NCBI GenBank assembly: GCA_964459305.1
Contig: CAYWNA010000196.1
Coordinates: 1 to 24,510 of the forward strand
Reading direction: 5' to 3'
DNA from: CAYWNA01 sp964459305
Lineage (GTDB): Bacteria; Planctomycetota; Planctomycetia; Pirellulales; Pirellulaceae
DNA: 24,510 bases
Shown: positions 18,350 through 24,510 of the stretch, in pieces
Layout: the number at the start of each line of letters is the position of its first letter
Position numbering within the stretch: the first letter of the stretch is position 1
Notes under the pieces: generated by a model
Databases searched by the model: none
What the model was told of the DNA's origin: nothing
What the model saw: only the letters and a program-made list of their open reading frames with translations
Position numbers and translations under genes: made by a program

Positions 18350-18458
18350 GAACAAGTGCCCGTTTTGCCTTGTGAAAGTGAATCCCATATATTGGAGGAC
18401 CAGGCCAAATCGCTAGAATCAACCGAAGTTGCTTGAACCGAATGAAAGGCGAAACTCC

Positions 18459-19370
18459 ATGCCCATCTCGTTCACCTGTCCGCATTGTGGCAAACAGACT
18501 ACGGTGGCCGACCAGTTTGCCGGCCAATCCGGACCATGCAAATTCTGCGGCCAGACCATCACCATTCCCGCGACGGAGGTACCGACGACGGTTCCTCCCG
18601 CATCGCGACCGCCTGCGAAAAGCTCCGGCAGCGGTGCGACCATCGGCGTGGTAGCTGTGTTGTGCGTCGTAGGTGTGCTTGCGTGCGGGGGCGTTTTGGT
18701 CGCCCTGCTGCTGCCCGCGATTCAAGCGGCCCGTGAAGCGGCGCGAAGGTCACAGTGCACCAACAACTTGAAGCAGATCGCGCTGGCTTTTCACAACTAT
18801 CACGACGTGCACAAAACGTTTCCACCGGCTTACATTCCTGATAAGGACGGCAAGCCGATGCACAGTTGGCGCGTGCTGATCCTTCCGTACCTGGAGCAAC
18901 GGGCGCTGCACAAGCGATACAACTTCGACGAGCCGTGGGACAGTCCGGGGAATCTGGCCGTCGCCAACGCCGTCATTCCCGTCTACTCTTGCCCATCGTG
19001 CCCGCCGTCGGGGGATTCTCCCGTCTCGCCCGAAACGAACTACATGGTGATCACCGGGCCGGAAACGGTTTTCGACGGTGCCAAAGCCGCACGCATGGCC
19101 GACATCAAAGACGGGACGTCCAACACGATAATGGTTGTCGAGGTAAGCGGCACGGGCGTCAATTGGGCCGAGCCAGTGGATTTGGATGTTGCTGACTTGA
19201 CTCTACCGCTGTCTTCCGGAGGGTCCGAGACAACGGGAAGCCACCATCCGGGAGGTATCAATGCGGCCTGGTGCGACGGTTCGGTGCACTTCCTCAGCGA
19301 CGGCATCGCGCAGGAGGTCCTCGATGCTATGATTACCAAGGCCGGTGGGGAACCGGTCGGACCCTATTGA
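18459..19370 (+). CDS. Zinc-ribbon DUF1559 (SBP_bac_10-type) pilin-like protein
   Basis: 303 residues. An N-terminal zinc ribbon has Cys pairs at 7/10 (CPHC) and 27/30 (CKFC). A Pro/Ser-rich linker follows, then one membrane helix (~60-86) running into AIQAAREAARRSQCTNNLKQ, the pseudopilin-like N-terminal helix of DUF1559 proteins. The body contains HSWRVLILPYLEQ, and near the end is the planctomycete hallmark H-X9-DG (His263, Asp273-Gly274, in HHPGGINAAWCDGSVHF). DUF1559 proteins are present in large paralogous sets in planctomycetes; their function is unsettled (pilin-like or surface/secretion roles are proposed). ATG 18459 is preferred over an in-frame TTG at 18429 because the zinc ribbon begins right after it; its Shine-Dalgarno (AAAGGCG) is weak. 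It is 80 bp upstream of the kinase gene and probably co-transcribed. Confidence 0.9.
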   Translation: MPISFTCPHCGKQTTVADQFAGQSGPCKFCGQTITIPATEVPTTVPPASRPPAKSSGSGATIGVVAVLCVVGVLACGGVLVALLLPAIQAAREAARRSQCTNNLKQIALAFHNYHDVHKTFPPAYIPDKDGKPMHSWRVLILPYLEQRALHKRYNFDEPWDSPGNLAVANAVIPVYSCPSCPPSGDSPVSPETNYMVITGPETVFDGAKAARMADIKDGTSNTIMVVEVSGTGVNWAEPVDLDVADLTLPLSSGGSETTGSHHPGGINAAWCDGSVHFLSDGIAQEVLDAMITKAGGEPVGPY

Positions 19371-19450
19371 TCCGCCCTGGCGGGTCGGCACGAGCGTGAG
19401 AAATTTGTATCGATCAGTGGTCTGGCTCGGGAGCCAAGGAGTCGTTTGCC

Positions 19451-20881
19451 ATGTCATCTGACAAGCACGAGAAGCCACACAGTTCCAACGCCGCAAAGGG
19501 CACGACTGGCACTGGCGAAGGCGATTGGAAAAGTCGCGAGACGATGGTGATCCAACAGGGGGAAGTCCCAGAGCAGGTGGACGAGTTGCTGGCCGCCACG
19601 TTCGGGAATGAGGAGCAGAGACTTCTTTTCGGCGACGAGGTCGCGCGCGGCGGGGTCGGCAGCATCCAGAAGCTGCACGACCGGGTACTGAACCGGCAAT
19701 TGGCCGTCAAGGTCATGCACGAGTCTTGTGCGTCCGATGCAGCCCTGGTGAGGAGTTTTCTGCGCGAGGCACAGGTCACGGCGCAGCTCGAACACCCTAA
19801 CATCGTTCCAATTCACGAGCTCGGAGTCTCCGACAACGACCTCTTTTTCACGATGAGCCTGGTGGAAGGGCAAAGCCTCGAACAGTGGTTCAAGCCGAGC
19901 GCCCTGGTCGACTACAACACGGTCGTCGAGTTCCTGGAGATCATCATCAAGGTCTGCGATGCCCTGGATTTCGCGCACGCTCGTGGCGTGCTGCACTGCG
20001 ACCTGAAACCAGCGAACATCATGGTCGGCGAGTTCGGTCAGGTTTACCTCATGGATTGGGGCGGTTCGAAGGTTGCAGACACCGGCGAAAGCGAGGCCGC
20101 CGGCGCGACGCAGGTGCGCGACGCGCTGCCGGAAATGCCTCGCGACAGCGACGAGACCATCGTATTCGGCACGCCGGCATATATCGCCCCCGAGCGAGCC
20201 CGTGGCGACGGTGGCGACGCGCGCTCCGACGTGTTCTCGCTCGGCGCCACCATCTACGAGTTCATCCAAGGCAGGGCGCCCTTCGAGCATCCCGACTTCA
20301 CGGTATCCATCCACAGGGCCCAGAAATGCGTCTATCGCCCTCTGGACGAGACTACTCACGAAGGGGTCATGCCCAAGGAGCTTTATCGCATCGTGGAACG
20401 CGCAATGGCCGCCGATCCAGATGAGCGGCACCGGACGGTCGCCGAGCTCAAGAGGGACCTCAACCGAATCGTGCGCGGCGGCGGCAGCTTTCCTGTCGTG
20501 GAGATAGCCGAGGGAGAGTGCATTATTCGTGAAGGAGACCCGGGCGACGCGGCCTACATCGTGGCATCCGGTCGACTGAGAGTGTATAAGGAAATCGCCG
20601 GGCGCGAGGAAACGCTGCGCGAACTCGGCACGGGCGACGTTTTCGGTGAAATGGCCATCTTCTCAGGCTCTCCTAGAACCGCACACGTCGTTGCGCTTAC
20701 AAAATGCAGGCTTGTAAAGATCACCGAGGATGTGATCCGCACGGAGCTCGACTCCATGAAACCATGGATGGCGACCTTCGTGCGCACGCTGGCGGAGCGA
20801 TTTCAGGAGAACGAAGAACGGCATCTGGCCAAGCGACCAGCCGCCGCCAGCGAGTCGCCTAGCTGGTGGCGCACGAAGTGA
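19451..20881 (+). CDS. Serine/threonine protein kinase with C-terminal cyclic-nucleotide-binding domain
   Basis: 476 residues, no membrane segment. The PknB-type kinase domain spans ~58-345: Gly-rich loop ARGGVGSI (65-72), catalytic Lys87 in LAVKVM, catalytic loop HCDLKPANIM (182-191; Asp184, Asn189), MDWGG in place of DFG (Asp202), and GTPAYIAPERA (240-250). The HRD Arg is Cys, so this is a non-RD kinase. A cyclic-nucleotide-binding domain follows at ~350-440: EGDPGDAAYIVASGRLRVYK (361-380) and a phosphate-binding cassette GDVFGEMAIFSGSPRTAHVV (395-414) that keeps the Glu (400) and Arg (409) which contact cyclic nucleotide in PKA/CRP-type domains. This suggests direct gating of phosphorylation by cAMP, cGMP or a related ligand (inference). 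The ATG has AAGGAG nine bases upstream. The C-terminus overlaps no other gene. Confidence 0.9.
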   Translation: MSSDKHEKPHSSNAAKGTTGTGEGDWKSRETMVIQQGEVPEQVDELLAATFGNEEQRLLFGDEVARGGVGSIQKLHDRVLNRQLAVKVMHESCASDAALVRSFLREAQVTAQLEHPNIVPIHELGVSDNDLFFTMSLVEGQSLEQWFKPSALVDYNTVVEFLEIIIKVCDALDFAHARGVLHCDLKPANIMVGEFGQVYLMDWGGSKVADTGESEAAGATQVRDALPEMPRDSDETIVFGTPAYIAPERARGDGGDARSDVFSLGATIYEFIQGRAPFEHPDFTVSIHRAQKCVYRPLDETTHEGVMPKELYRIVERAMAADPDERHRTVAELKRDLNRIVRGGGSFPVVEIAEGECIIREGDPGDAAYIVASGRLRVYKEIAGREETLRELGTGDVFGEMAIFSGSPRTAHVVALTKCRLVKITEDVIRTELDSMKPWMATFVRTLAERFQENEERHLAKRPAAASESPSWWRTK

Positions 20882-20948
20882 GGGTGCGAACCCACCGCCA
20901 GCCATTTGTCGTAGTAAGGACCGTTTGAGACATAGCCGTCCGATATTC

Positions 20949-21007
20949 GTGGGATAGGCTTCCAGCCTGTCGACCAAAAGACCTGACAGGCTGGAAGCCT
21001 ATCCCAC
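20949..21007. repeat. Hairpin repeat, copy 1 (23-bp perfect arms)
   Basis: Arms 20949-20971 and 20985-21007 are perfect reverse complements over 23 bp (starting GTGGGATAGGCTTCCAGCCT) around a 13-nt loop. It lies 68 bp after the kinase stop and could also act as a transcription stop, though there is no T-run. A second copy is at the right edge of the window. The rest of 20882-21116 holds no gene I can support. Confidence 0.85.
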
Positions 21008-21116
21008 GGCCGTACGACCGAAGACCAACCTTCCTGCGACACATATTTCTCGAACGACGCTAAGCTCTCCCCGTGCCAATCTTCGCACAAGTCGACCCTA
21101 GCGTTGCAGAAAGACT

Positions 21117-21266
21117 GGCGAGCGGGGGACGTTAGTCCCCTGATTTTCAACGGTGAAGTGATCGTCATGGAGTAGTACCCTGACTTCACGTTTCGTGAAG
21201 TCTAGCAACGTACGACAATAGTCCGTTTTGCGCAACAAATCAGGGGACTAACGTCCCCCGCTCGCC
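21117..21266. repeat. 150-bp palindromic element with 30-bp perfect terminal inverted repeats
   Basis: The ends 21117-21146 and 21237-21266 are perfect reverse complements over 30 bp (core GGGGGACGTTAGTCCCCTGA). A 9-bp hairpin GACTTCACG/CGTGAAGTC with a 3-nt loop (21182-21202) sits exactly at the same centre (about 21191.5). The remaining internal ~90 bp encode nothing visible. It lies between the kinase and the second Gfo/Idh/MocA gene. Confidence 0.85.
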
Positions 21267-21405
21267 CTCAGAAAATGCAACTGCAGAGTCGACCGGACCA
21301 ATCGTGTATGGATATCCTATGGGTGGGCGGCCAATGGTTGCAGCGAACACGGATGGAGGCTACCGTATGCAGAAGACTACAAATCCCGCCGCCGCCAAAT
21401 ATCCC

Positions 21406-21411
21406 AAGGAG
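21406..21411 (+). promoter_or_regulatory. Ribosome binding site supporting the second Gfo/Idh/MocA start at 21421
   Basis: AAGGAG nine bases before ATG 21421. A competing in-frame ATG at 21367 also has GGAGG (21355-21359) seven bases upstream, so the start is not fully settled; 21421 puts the Tat arginines at a normal distance from the N-terminus. Confidence 0.5.
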
Positions 21412-21420
21412 AACGTGACA

Positions 21421-22800
21421 ATGAAACAAGACGCGCAAACGAAATCGCAACAGCCACTGGCCTGTACCCGTCGTGACGTACTGAAGGCCGGCGGAACTGT
21501 GGCCGCTGCTTCCGCGCTGGCCGGCGTGGCCATCCCAACGGTCCACGCTGCCGAGGACAATACATTCCGCTTGGCGTTGATCGGCAGCGGCAACCGCGGC
21601 TCTGGCGCCGTCGGCAACGCATTCGCAGCTGCCGTAGGCAGGCCGATCAAGCTGGTTGCCATGGCCGATATTCTGGAGAACCGGTTGAAGACATCGCACA
21701 AGGCGCTGACCGAGCGGTTTGGCGACAAGATCGACGTTCCGGCCGAGCGGCAATTCGTCGGTTTCGACGCCCACCGCAAGGCGATCGACTGTTTGCAGCC
21801 GGGCGATATTGCCATGCTCACGGCACACGCCGGGTTCCGGCGAGTCCATCTCGACTACGCGGTGGACCAGGGTATGCACGTATTCATGGAGAAGTCGTTT
21901 GCACCCGACCCGGGCGGATTGAAGCGGATGCTGCGCGCGGGCGAGCGGGCGAAGAAGAGCAACTTGAAAATCGCCTCGGGGCTGATGTGTCGCCATTCGC
22001 CGAATCGGCAAGATTTGATCCGCAGAATCCGCGACGGCGTAGTAGGCGAAGTTCTGTTCATCCAGGCTTACCGCATGGGCGGCGGAGGCGCGTTGCCGCC
22101 TCGCCCGGCGGGCAAGAACGAGCTGCTTTGGCAGGCCGCGCGGCCCGGTTCGAGCCATCTGCTGTGGGCTGCCTCGGGCCTGATGATCGAGTTGTTAATA
22201 CACCAGGTCGACGAATGCTGTTGGCTGAAGGACGCGTGGCCCGTCTCCGTGCACGGGATGGGCGGCCGGGTTCCGGAGAAGAAGGATTGCGGCCAGAACC
22301 ACCACTCGTACGCAATGGAATTCACTTTTCCCGACGGGGCCGTCGCGCGGATCGACAACCGCAACGTTCCCCGGTGCCACAGCGATTTCGTCACCTATCT
22401 GCACGGCACCAAGTGCGCGGCGCAATTTTCCGGCCAGGTCCACCGCAGCGACGTCCACATCTACAAGGATCAACGCCTGGACAAGAACAACATTGCCTGG
22501 AAGGCGGAGCCTGAGAGCAAACCGCTGCATCAGTACGAATGGGAAGTGCTGCTGGACGCGATCCAAAACGACACGCCGCACAACGAGACCGAACGGTCGA
22601 TCTACGCCAACCTGGCCTCCGTGATGGGCCGCGCGGCGGTGCACTCTGGCAAGATCATCACGTGGGAGGAGGCAATGGCCTCGGAATTCGAGTTCGTCGC
22701 GAACGTCGACGACTTGGACTACGACAGCCCCGCGCCGGTGCAGGCCGACGAAGAAGGACGCTACCCAGTGCCCATCCCCGGTCAGTGGACGGAGATCTGA
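21421..22800 (+). CDS. Gfo/Idh/MocA-family oxidoreductase, Tat-exported (second, divergent paralogue)
   Basis: 459 residues from ATG 21421. A Tat signal CTRRDVLKAGG (15-25) is followed by an Ala-rich helix ending near VHAAED (41-46). The Rossmann motif is GSGNRGSG (55-62), and the usual EKP appears as EKS in MHVFMEKSFAPDP (152-164). The C-terminal half includes HQVDECCWLKDAWPVSVHGMGGR-like and HHSYAMEFTFPDG blocks typical of exported Gfo/Idh/MocA proteins. It is clearly different from the paralogue at 9676-11028 (different motif variants, no LDWDLWIGP block), so the two probably act on different substrates. It converges with the DUF6807 gene; these two families often sit together in planctomycete and Bacteroidetes carbohydrate loci (general knowledge), and here they are only 193 bp apart. 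Confidence 0.87.
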   Translation: MKQDAQTKSQQPLACTRRDVLKAGGTVAAASALAGVAIPTVHAAEDNTFRLALIGSGNRGSGAVGNAFAAAVGRPIKLVAMADILENRLKTSHKALTERFGDKIDVPAERQFVGFDAHRKAIDCLQPGDIAMLTAHAGFRRVHLDYAVDQGMHVFMEKSFAPDPGGLKRMLRAGERAKKSNLKIASGLMCRHSPNRQDLIRRIRDGVVGEVLFIQAYRMGGGGALPPRPAGKNELLWQAARPGSSHLLWAASGLMIELLIHQVDECCWLKDAWPVSVHGMGGRVPEKKDCGQNHHSYAMEFTFPDGAVARIDNRNVPRCHSDFVTYLHGTKCAAQFSGQVHRSDVHIYKDQRLDKNNIAWKAEPESKPLHQYEWEVLLDAIQNDTPHNETERSIYANLASVMGRAAVHSGKIITWEEAMASEFEFVANVDDLDYDSPAPVQADEEGRYPVPIPGQWTEI

Positions 22801-22860
22801 TCCGGCTATTTCGGTTCACCGCGGGCGGGTTCATACTTCGAAGCCCCCCGCTCCAACTCC

Positions 22861-22977
22861 TTGAAGTTGCGCTGGCGGGAAATCGTAGCCGAATTCGCCA
22901 GAATTTGGTACGGGCGCCGGCTTGCGAGGCCCAATCCCGTCCAAATTCTGGCGAATTCGGCTACAGCGCAACTTCAA
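22861..22977. repeat. Palindromic repeat between convergent genes, possible bidirectional terminator
   Basis: Perfect 24-bp arms 22885-22908 and 22941-22964 (core GCCGAATTCGCCAGAATT) enclose a 32-nt spacer that itself begins TACGGG and ends CCCGT. Outside them TTGAAGTTGCGCT (22861-22873) pairs perfectly with 22965-22977. On the left an extra 11 nt (22874-22884) has no partner. It fills most of the 193-bp gap between the stops of the Gfo/Idh/MocA and DUF6807 genes and could form a strong hairpin in both transcripts. Confidence 0.83.
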
Positions 22978-22993
22978 AACTCCAACTACGGGG

Positions 22994-24004
22994 TTACTTG
23001 GGTGTCGTCTTGGCGAACGACTCGTATTCGCCGGCGATGTTTGCTTGTTTGACATCTCCGGTGTGAAAGAGGAACCGATAGCGAAACATCACGCTTTCGA
23101 CGGATGGGATGCGCATGTCGCCGGTGCCTTTCGGCTTCTTCTCGAAAGCGTGGGCACCGAACGGATTGGCCGTGACCAAGCCATAGTACCGGGCGTGCCA
23201 CCACGTCGGATGACGAGGATTCGTCGGATGATCGAAGATGGCGATTCCGACAACTTTTTCGTTGATAGGTCCCCAGTAATCGACCCACTTGGCCCGTTTG
23301 CCCCAAATCTCTTTTCCTTCGATGCCTTCGCTATTGACCGCGCTGCCTTTGGCCGTGTGGTTTCCACGTCGCTCGTCGTTCTGCAGTCGAAGCAGCGGGT
23401 GCGTGCGGATGCCCATCGTACCTTCTTTGTTGTCGCCGAAGGTGACGTCGCCGTGAGAGGCATGAAGGGTGATCCGGAAGTCGATGTGGCGGCCAGCCGG
23501 CGTCGTTCCAAACGTGACAACGCGAGTATCAGAGCAAACGATGGTGCCGTCAGGGGCCACCCAGTGGTCTTTCGTCCGGATCTGGTCTCCCTCGATCTGC
23601 ATTTCCGTTTGCTCGATTCGACCGAACTGCTGGCCTTCCTTGTGCGGATACTCCGCCCAGAACTGAACGCCGTTCACATCATCGTGCGTGTACCACAACG
23701 ACTTTTGATGCGGATGATCGTGAGCTTCGTTGTCGACACCTTCCTTCATCGGGTAATGGCGAGTCATCTCGATTCCATATGGTCCGATGATCGGATACAG
23801 GATCGGTTTGGCGTGACCCTGGAACACATACTCGGTGAACGGCTGACCGTCGATGCACACAACCGCTTTGCCGTCGCCCTCGGTGATGGTAACCGCTCCG
23901 CCAGCGTGACACCGAGGCGCGGTCGCCGAAAACACGACTGCGAATGCCGTTGCCAACGTTGTCGCGAAAACAAATCCGTGCACTCTCGTCGGTCGTGATT
24001 TCAT
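22994..24004 (-). CDS. Exported DUF6807 (PmoA-like) protein
   Basis: 336 residues from ATG 24004 (GGAG nine bases upstream; an in-frame TTG at 24019 is less likely). Signal peptide ~1-34 ending CHA-GG. The body matches the DUF6807 family (Pfam PF14100, formerly labelled methane oxygenase PmoA, a name not backed by function): an early YGIEMTRHYPMKEGVDNEAH stretch, the histidine-rich DHPHQKSLWYTHDDVNG (96-112), and FDHPTNPRHPTWWHARYYGL near the C-terminus. Length is normal for the family. Members occur in carbohydrate-utilisation loci, usually beside Gfo/Idh/MocA proteins, but their biochemical role is unknown. Here it converges on such a gene. Upstream, its leader abuts a transposase-like fragment ending at 24048, so its promoter may lie within or across that relic. 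Confidence 0.85.
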   Translation of the reverse strand: MKSRPTRVHGFVFATTLATAFAVVFSATAPRCHAGGAVTITEGDGKAVVCIDGQPFTEYVFQGHAKPILYPIIGPYGIEMTRHYPMKEGVDNEAHDHPHQKSLWYTHDDVNGVQFWAEYPHKEGQQFGRIEQTEMQIEGDQIRTKDHWVAPDGTIVCSDTRVVTFGTTPAGRHIDFRITLHASHGDVTFGDNKEGTMGIRTHPLLRLQNDERRGNHTAKGSAVNSEGIEGKEIWGKRAKWVDYWGPINEKVVGIAIFDHPTNPRHPTWWHARYYGLVTANPFGAHAFEKKPKGTGDMRIPSVESVMFRYRFLFHTGDVKQANIAGEYESFAKTTPK

Positions 24005-24047
24005 TTGAGTTCTCTCCAAGTAGTTTTGTTGATTACCGATAGATATT

Positions 24048-24218
24048 CTACATATTCAACGCACAAAATGGGGTCGGGTGTTCAGGAATTCCTTTTTCGC
24101 GGCCACAGGTAACCGGATCATCACCGCAGAGGTAAGCTCGACGGACACAACGAGTTAGCGCATCGCAAACCTGAACTTCTGAAGGATCAATGATTTTCCT
24201 GCATGCAAGACGCGCCAT
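24048..24218 (-). pseudogene. N-terminal remnant of an IS200-like/REP-associated (Y1) transposase
   Basis: A 56-codon minus-strand frame starts at ATG 24218 with AAGGAG seven bases upstream (24231-24226) and stops at TAG 24048-24050. It begins MARLACRKIIDPSEVQV and continues RCVRRAYLCGDDPVTCGREK (residues 23-42). From memory of the family, planctomycete Y1/REP-associated transposases begin MARL-R...DP-EVqV...RCVRRAfLCG-D followed by the HUH core (about 300+ residues); this is recognition, not a search result. After residue ~42 the match is lost and the frame ends, so the HUH and catalytic Tyr parts are missing. It lies 43 bp upstream of the DUF6807 start. The remaining 24219-24458 contains nothing I can support. 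Confidence 0.6.
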
Positions 24219-24458
24219 CGAAATTCTCCTTGTTTTGAAGGCTGCATCGTACTCGATCAGGCCGTTTCCACAAACTCAATGCCCATCCCCTTCTTCCATG
24301 GAAAATGCAAAGAAACGGCGAAGGATCCTTGTGGCTTGCCCGAATGGCTCTTTAGTATTCCACCACACTTAGGCCGATCGGGCGGAATGGTTCACATGCC
24401 ACTAAGCACCGTTCGAGAAACAAGTGTCCCAAGACGGGAAATCTTCGGTCGTATAGAA

Positions 24459-24510
24459 GTGGGATAGGCTTCCAGCCTGTCAGGTCGATTGGACGACAGG
24501 CTGGAAGCCT
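24459..24510. repeat. Hairpin repeat, copy 2, cut by window end
   Basis: The left arm 24459-24481 is identical to that of the copy at 20949. After a 13-nt loop the right arm starts at 24495 and is complementary for the 16 bases visible. The loop (CAGGTCGATTGGACGA region) resembles the reverse complement of the copy 1 loop, so this copy is in the opposite orientation. Confidence 0.85.

Noticed and set aside
19454..20431. A 325-codon minus-strand open frame opposite the kinase gene
   Set aside because: The plus strand encodes all kinase motifs in order; the antisense frame only reflects the GC-rich third-position pattern.
20803..21189. A 128-codon minus-strand frame running through the spacer and the hairpin repeat, with protein-like patches such as CEDWHGESLASFEKYVSQEG
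   Set aside because: It overlaps the kinase 3' end, is interrupted by the hairpin repeat, and matches no family I can name. It could be a decayed gene fragment, but evidence is insufficient.
20882..21303. CRISPR-like array in the repeat-rich spacer
   Set aside because: The repeats are inverted pairs of different families, not direct repeats with regular spacers, and there are no cas genes.
21268..22158. A 296-codon minus-strand open frame opposite the second Gfo/Idh/MocA gene
   Set aside because: Same shadow effect; no domain and no initiation signal.
24190..24372. A 60-codon plus-strand frame near the right edge
   Set aside because: No Shine-Dalgarno, no family resemblance, and it overlaps the transposase-like frame on the other strand.

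Overview
The window looks like chromosomal DNA of a planctomycete (Pirellulales-type; inferred from gene content, no rRNA present). The pointers are a zinc-ribbon/DUF1559 pilin-like protein with the H-X9-DG motif, two Tat-exported Gfo/Idh/MocA oxidoreductases, a DUF6807 (PmoA-like) protein, very long secreted LamG/PQQ-propeller and parallel beta-helix proteins, and intergenic palindromic repeats of several families. No tRNA, rRNA, CRISPR array or intact mobile element was found.

Left part (1-9488): the C-terminal three quarters of an NCS2/AzgA-type purine permease runs off the left edge on the + strand. Facing it are four minus-strand genes. In transcription order they are a secreted GH99/WbsX-like protein, a deoxyhypusine-synthase-like protein of unknown role, a large RND/MMPL-type transporter, and an extended SDR reductase with a C-terminal SCP2-like domain. 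Reductase plus lipid-binding fold plus RND pump suggests handling of a hydrophobic metabolite, but this is inference.

Middle part (9561-20881, all + strand): a possible promoter/dyad, a Tat-type Gfo/Idh/MocA oxidoreductase, a DegP-like trypsin-fold protease with a lipobox, a 316-bp nested palindrome, an exported parallel beta-helix protein with PKD-like C-terminal domains, and (27 nt downstream) an exported protein of about 1180 residues. That last protein combines LamG, a PQQ-type beta-propeller and a class I methyltransferase-like domain inserted inside the propeller. Then come a zinc-ribbon DUF1559 protein and a Ser/Thr kinase fused to a cyclic-nucleotide-binding domain.

Right part (20882-24510): a repeat-rich spacer with two different palindromic elements, a second Tat-type Gfo/Idh/MocA protein, a third palindrome between convergent genes, a secreted DUF6807 protein on the minus strand, and immediately upstream of it a 57-codon reading frame. 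Its first ~40 residues resemble the N-terminus of planctomycete IS200-like/REP-associated transposases, so it looks like a decayed transposase fragment. The window ends inside a second copy of one of the hairpin repeats.

Most of the identifiable enzymes fit an exported carbohydrate or glycan utilisation theme (GH99-like, Gfo/Idh/MocA, DUF6807, beta-helix, LamG). The two most unusual things are the propeller-embedded methyltransferase-like domain and the coexistence of four palindromic repeat families with a transposase relic.
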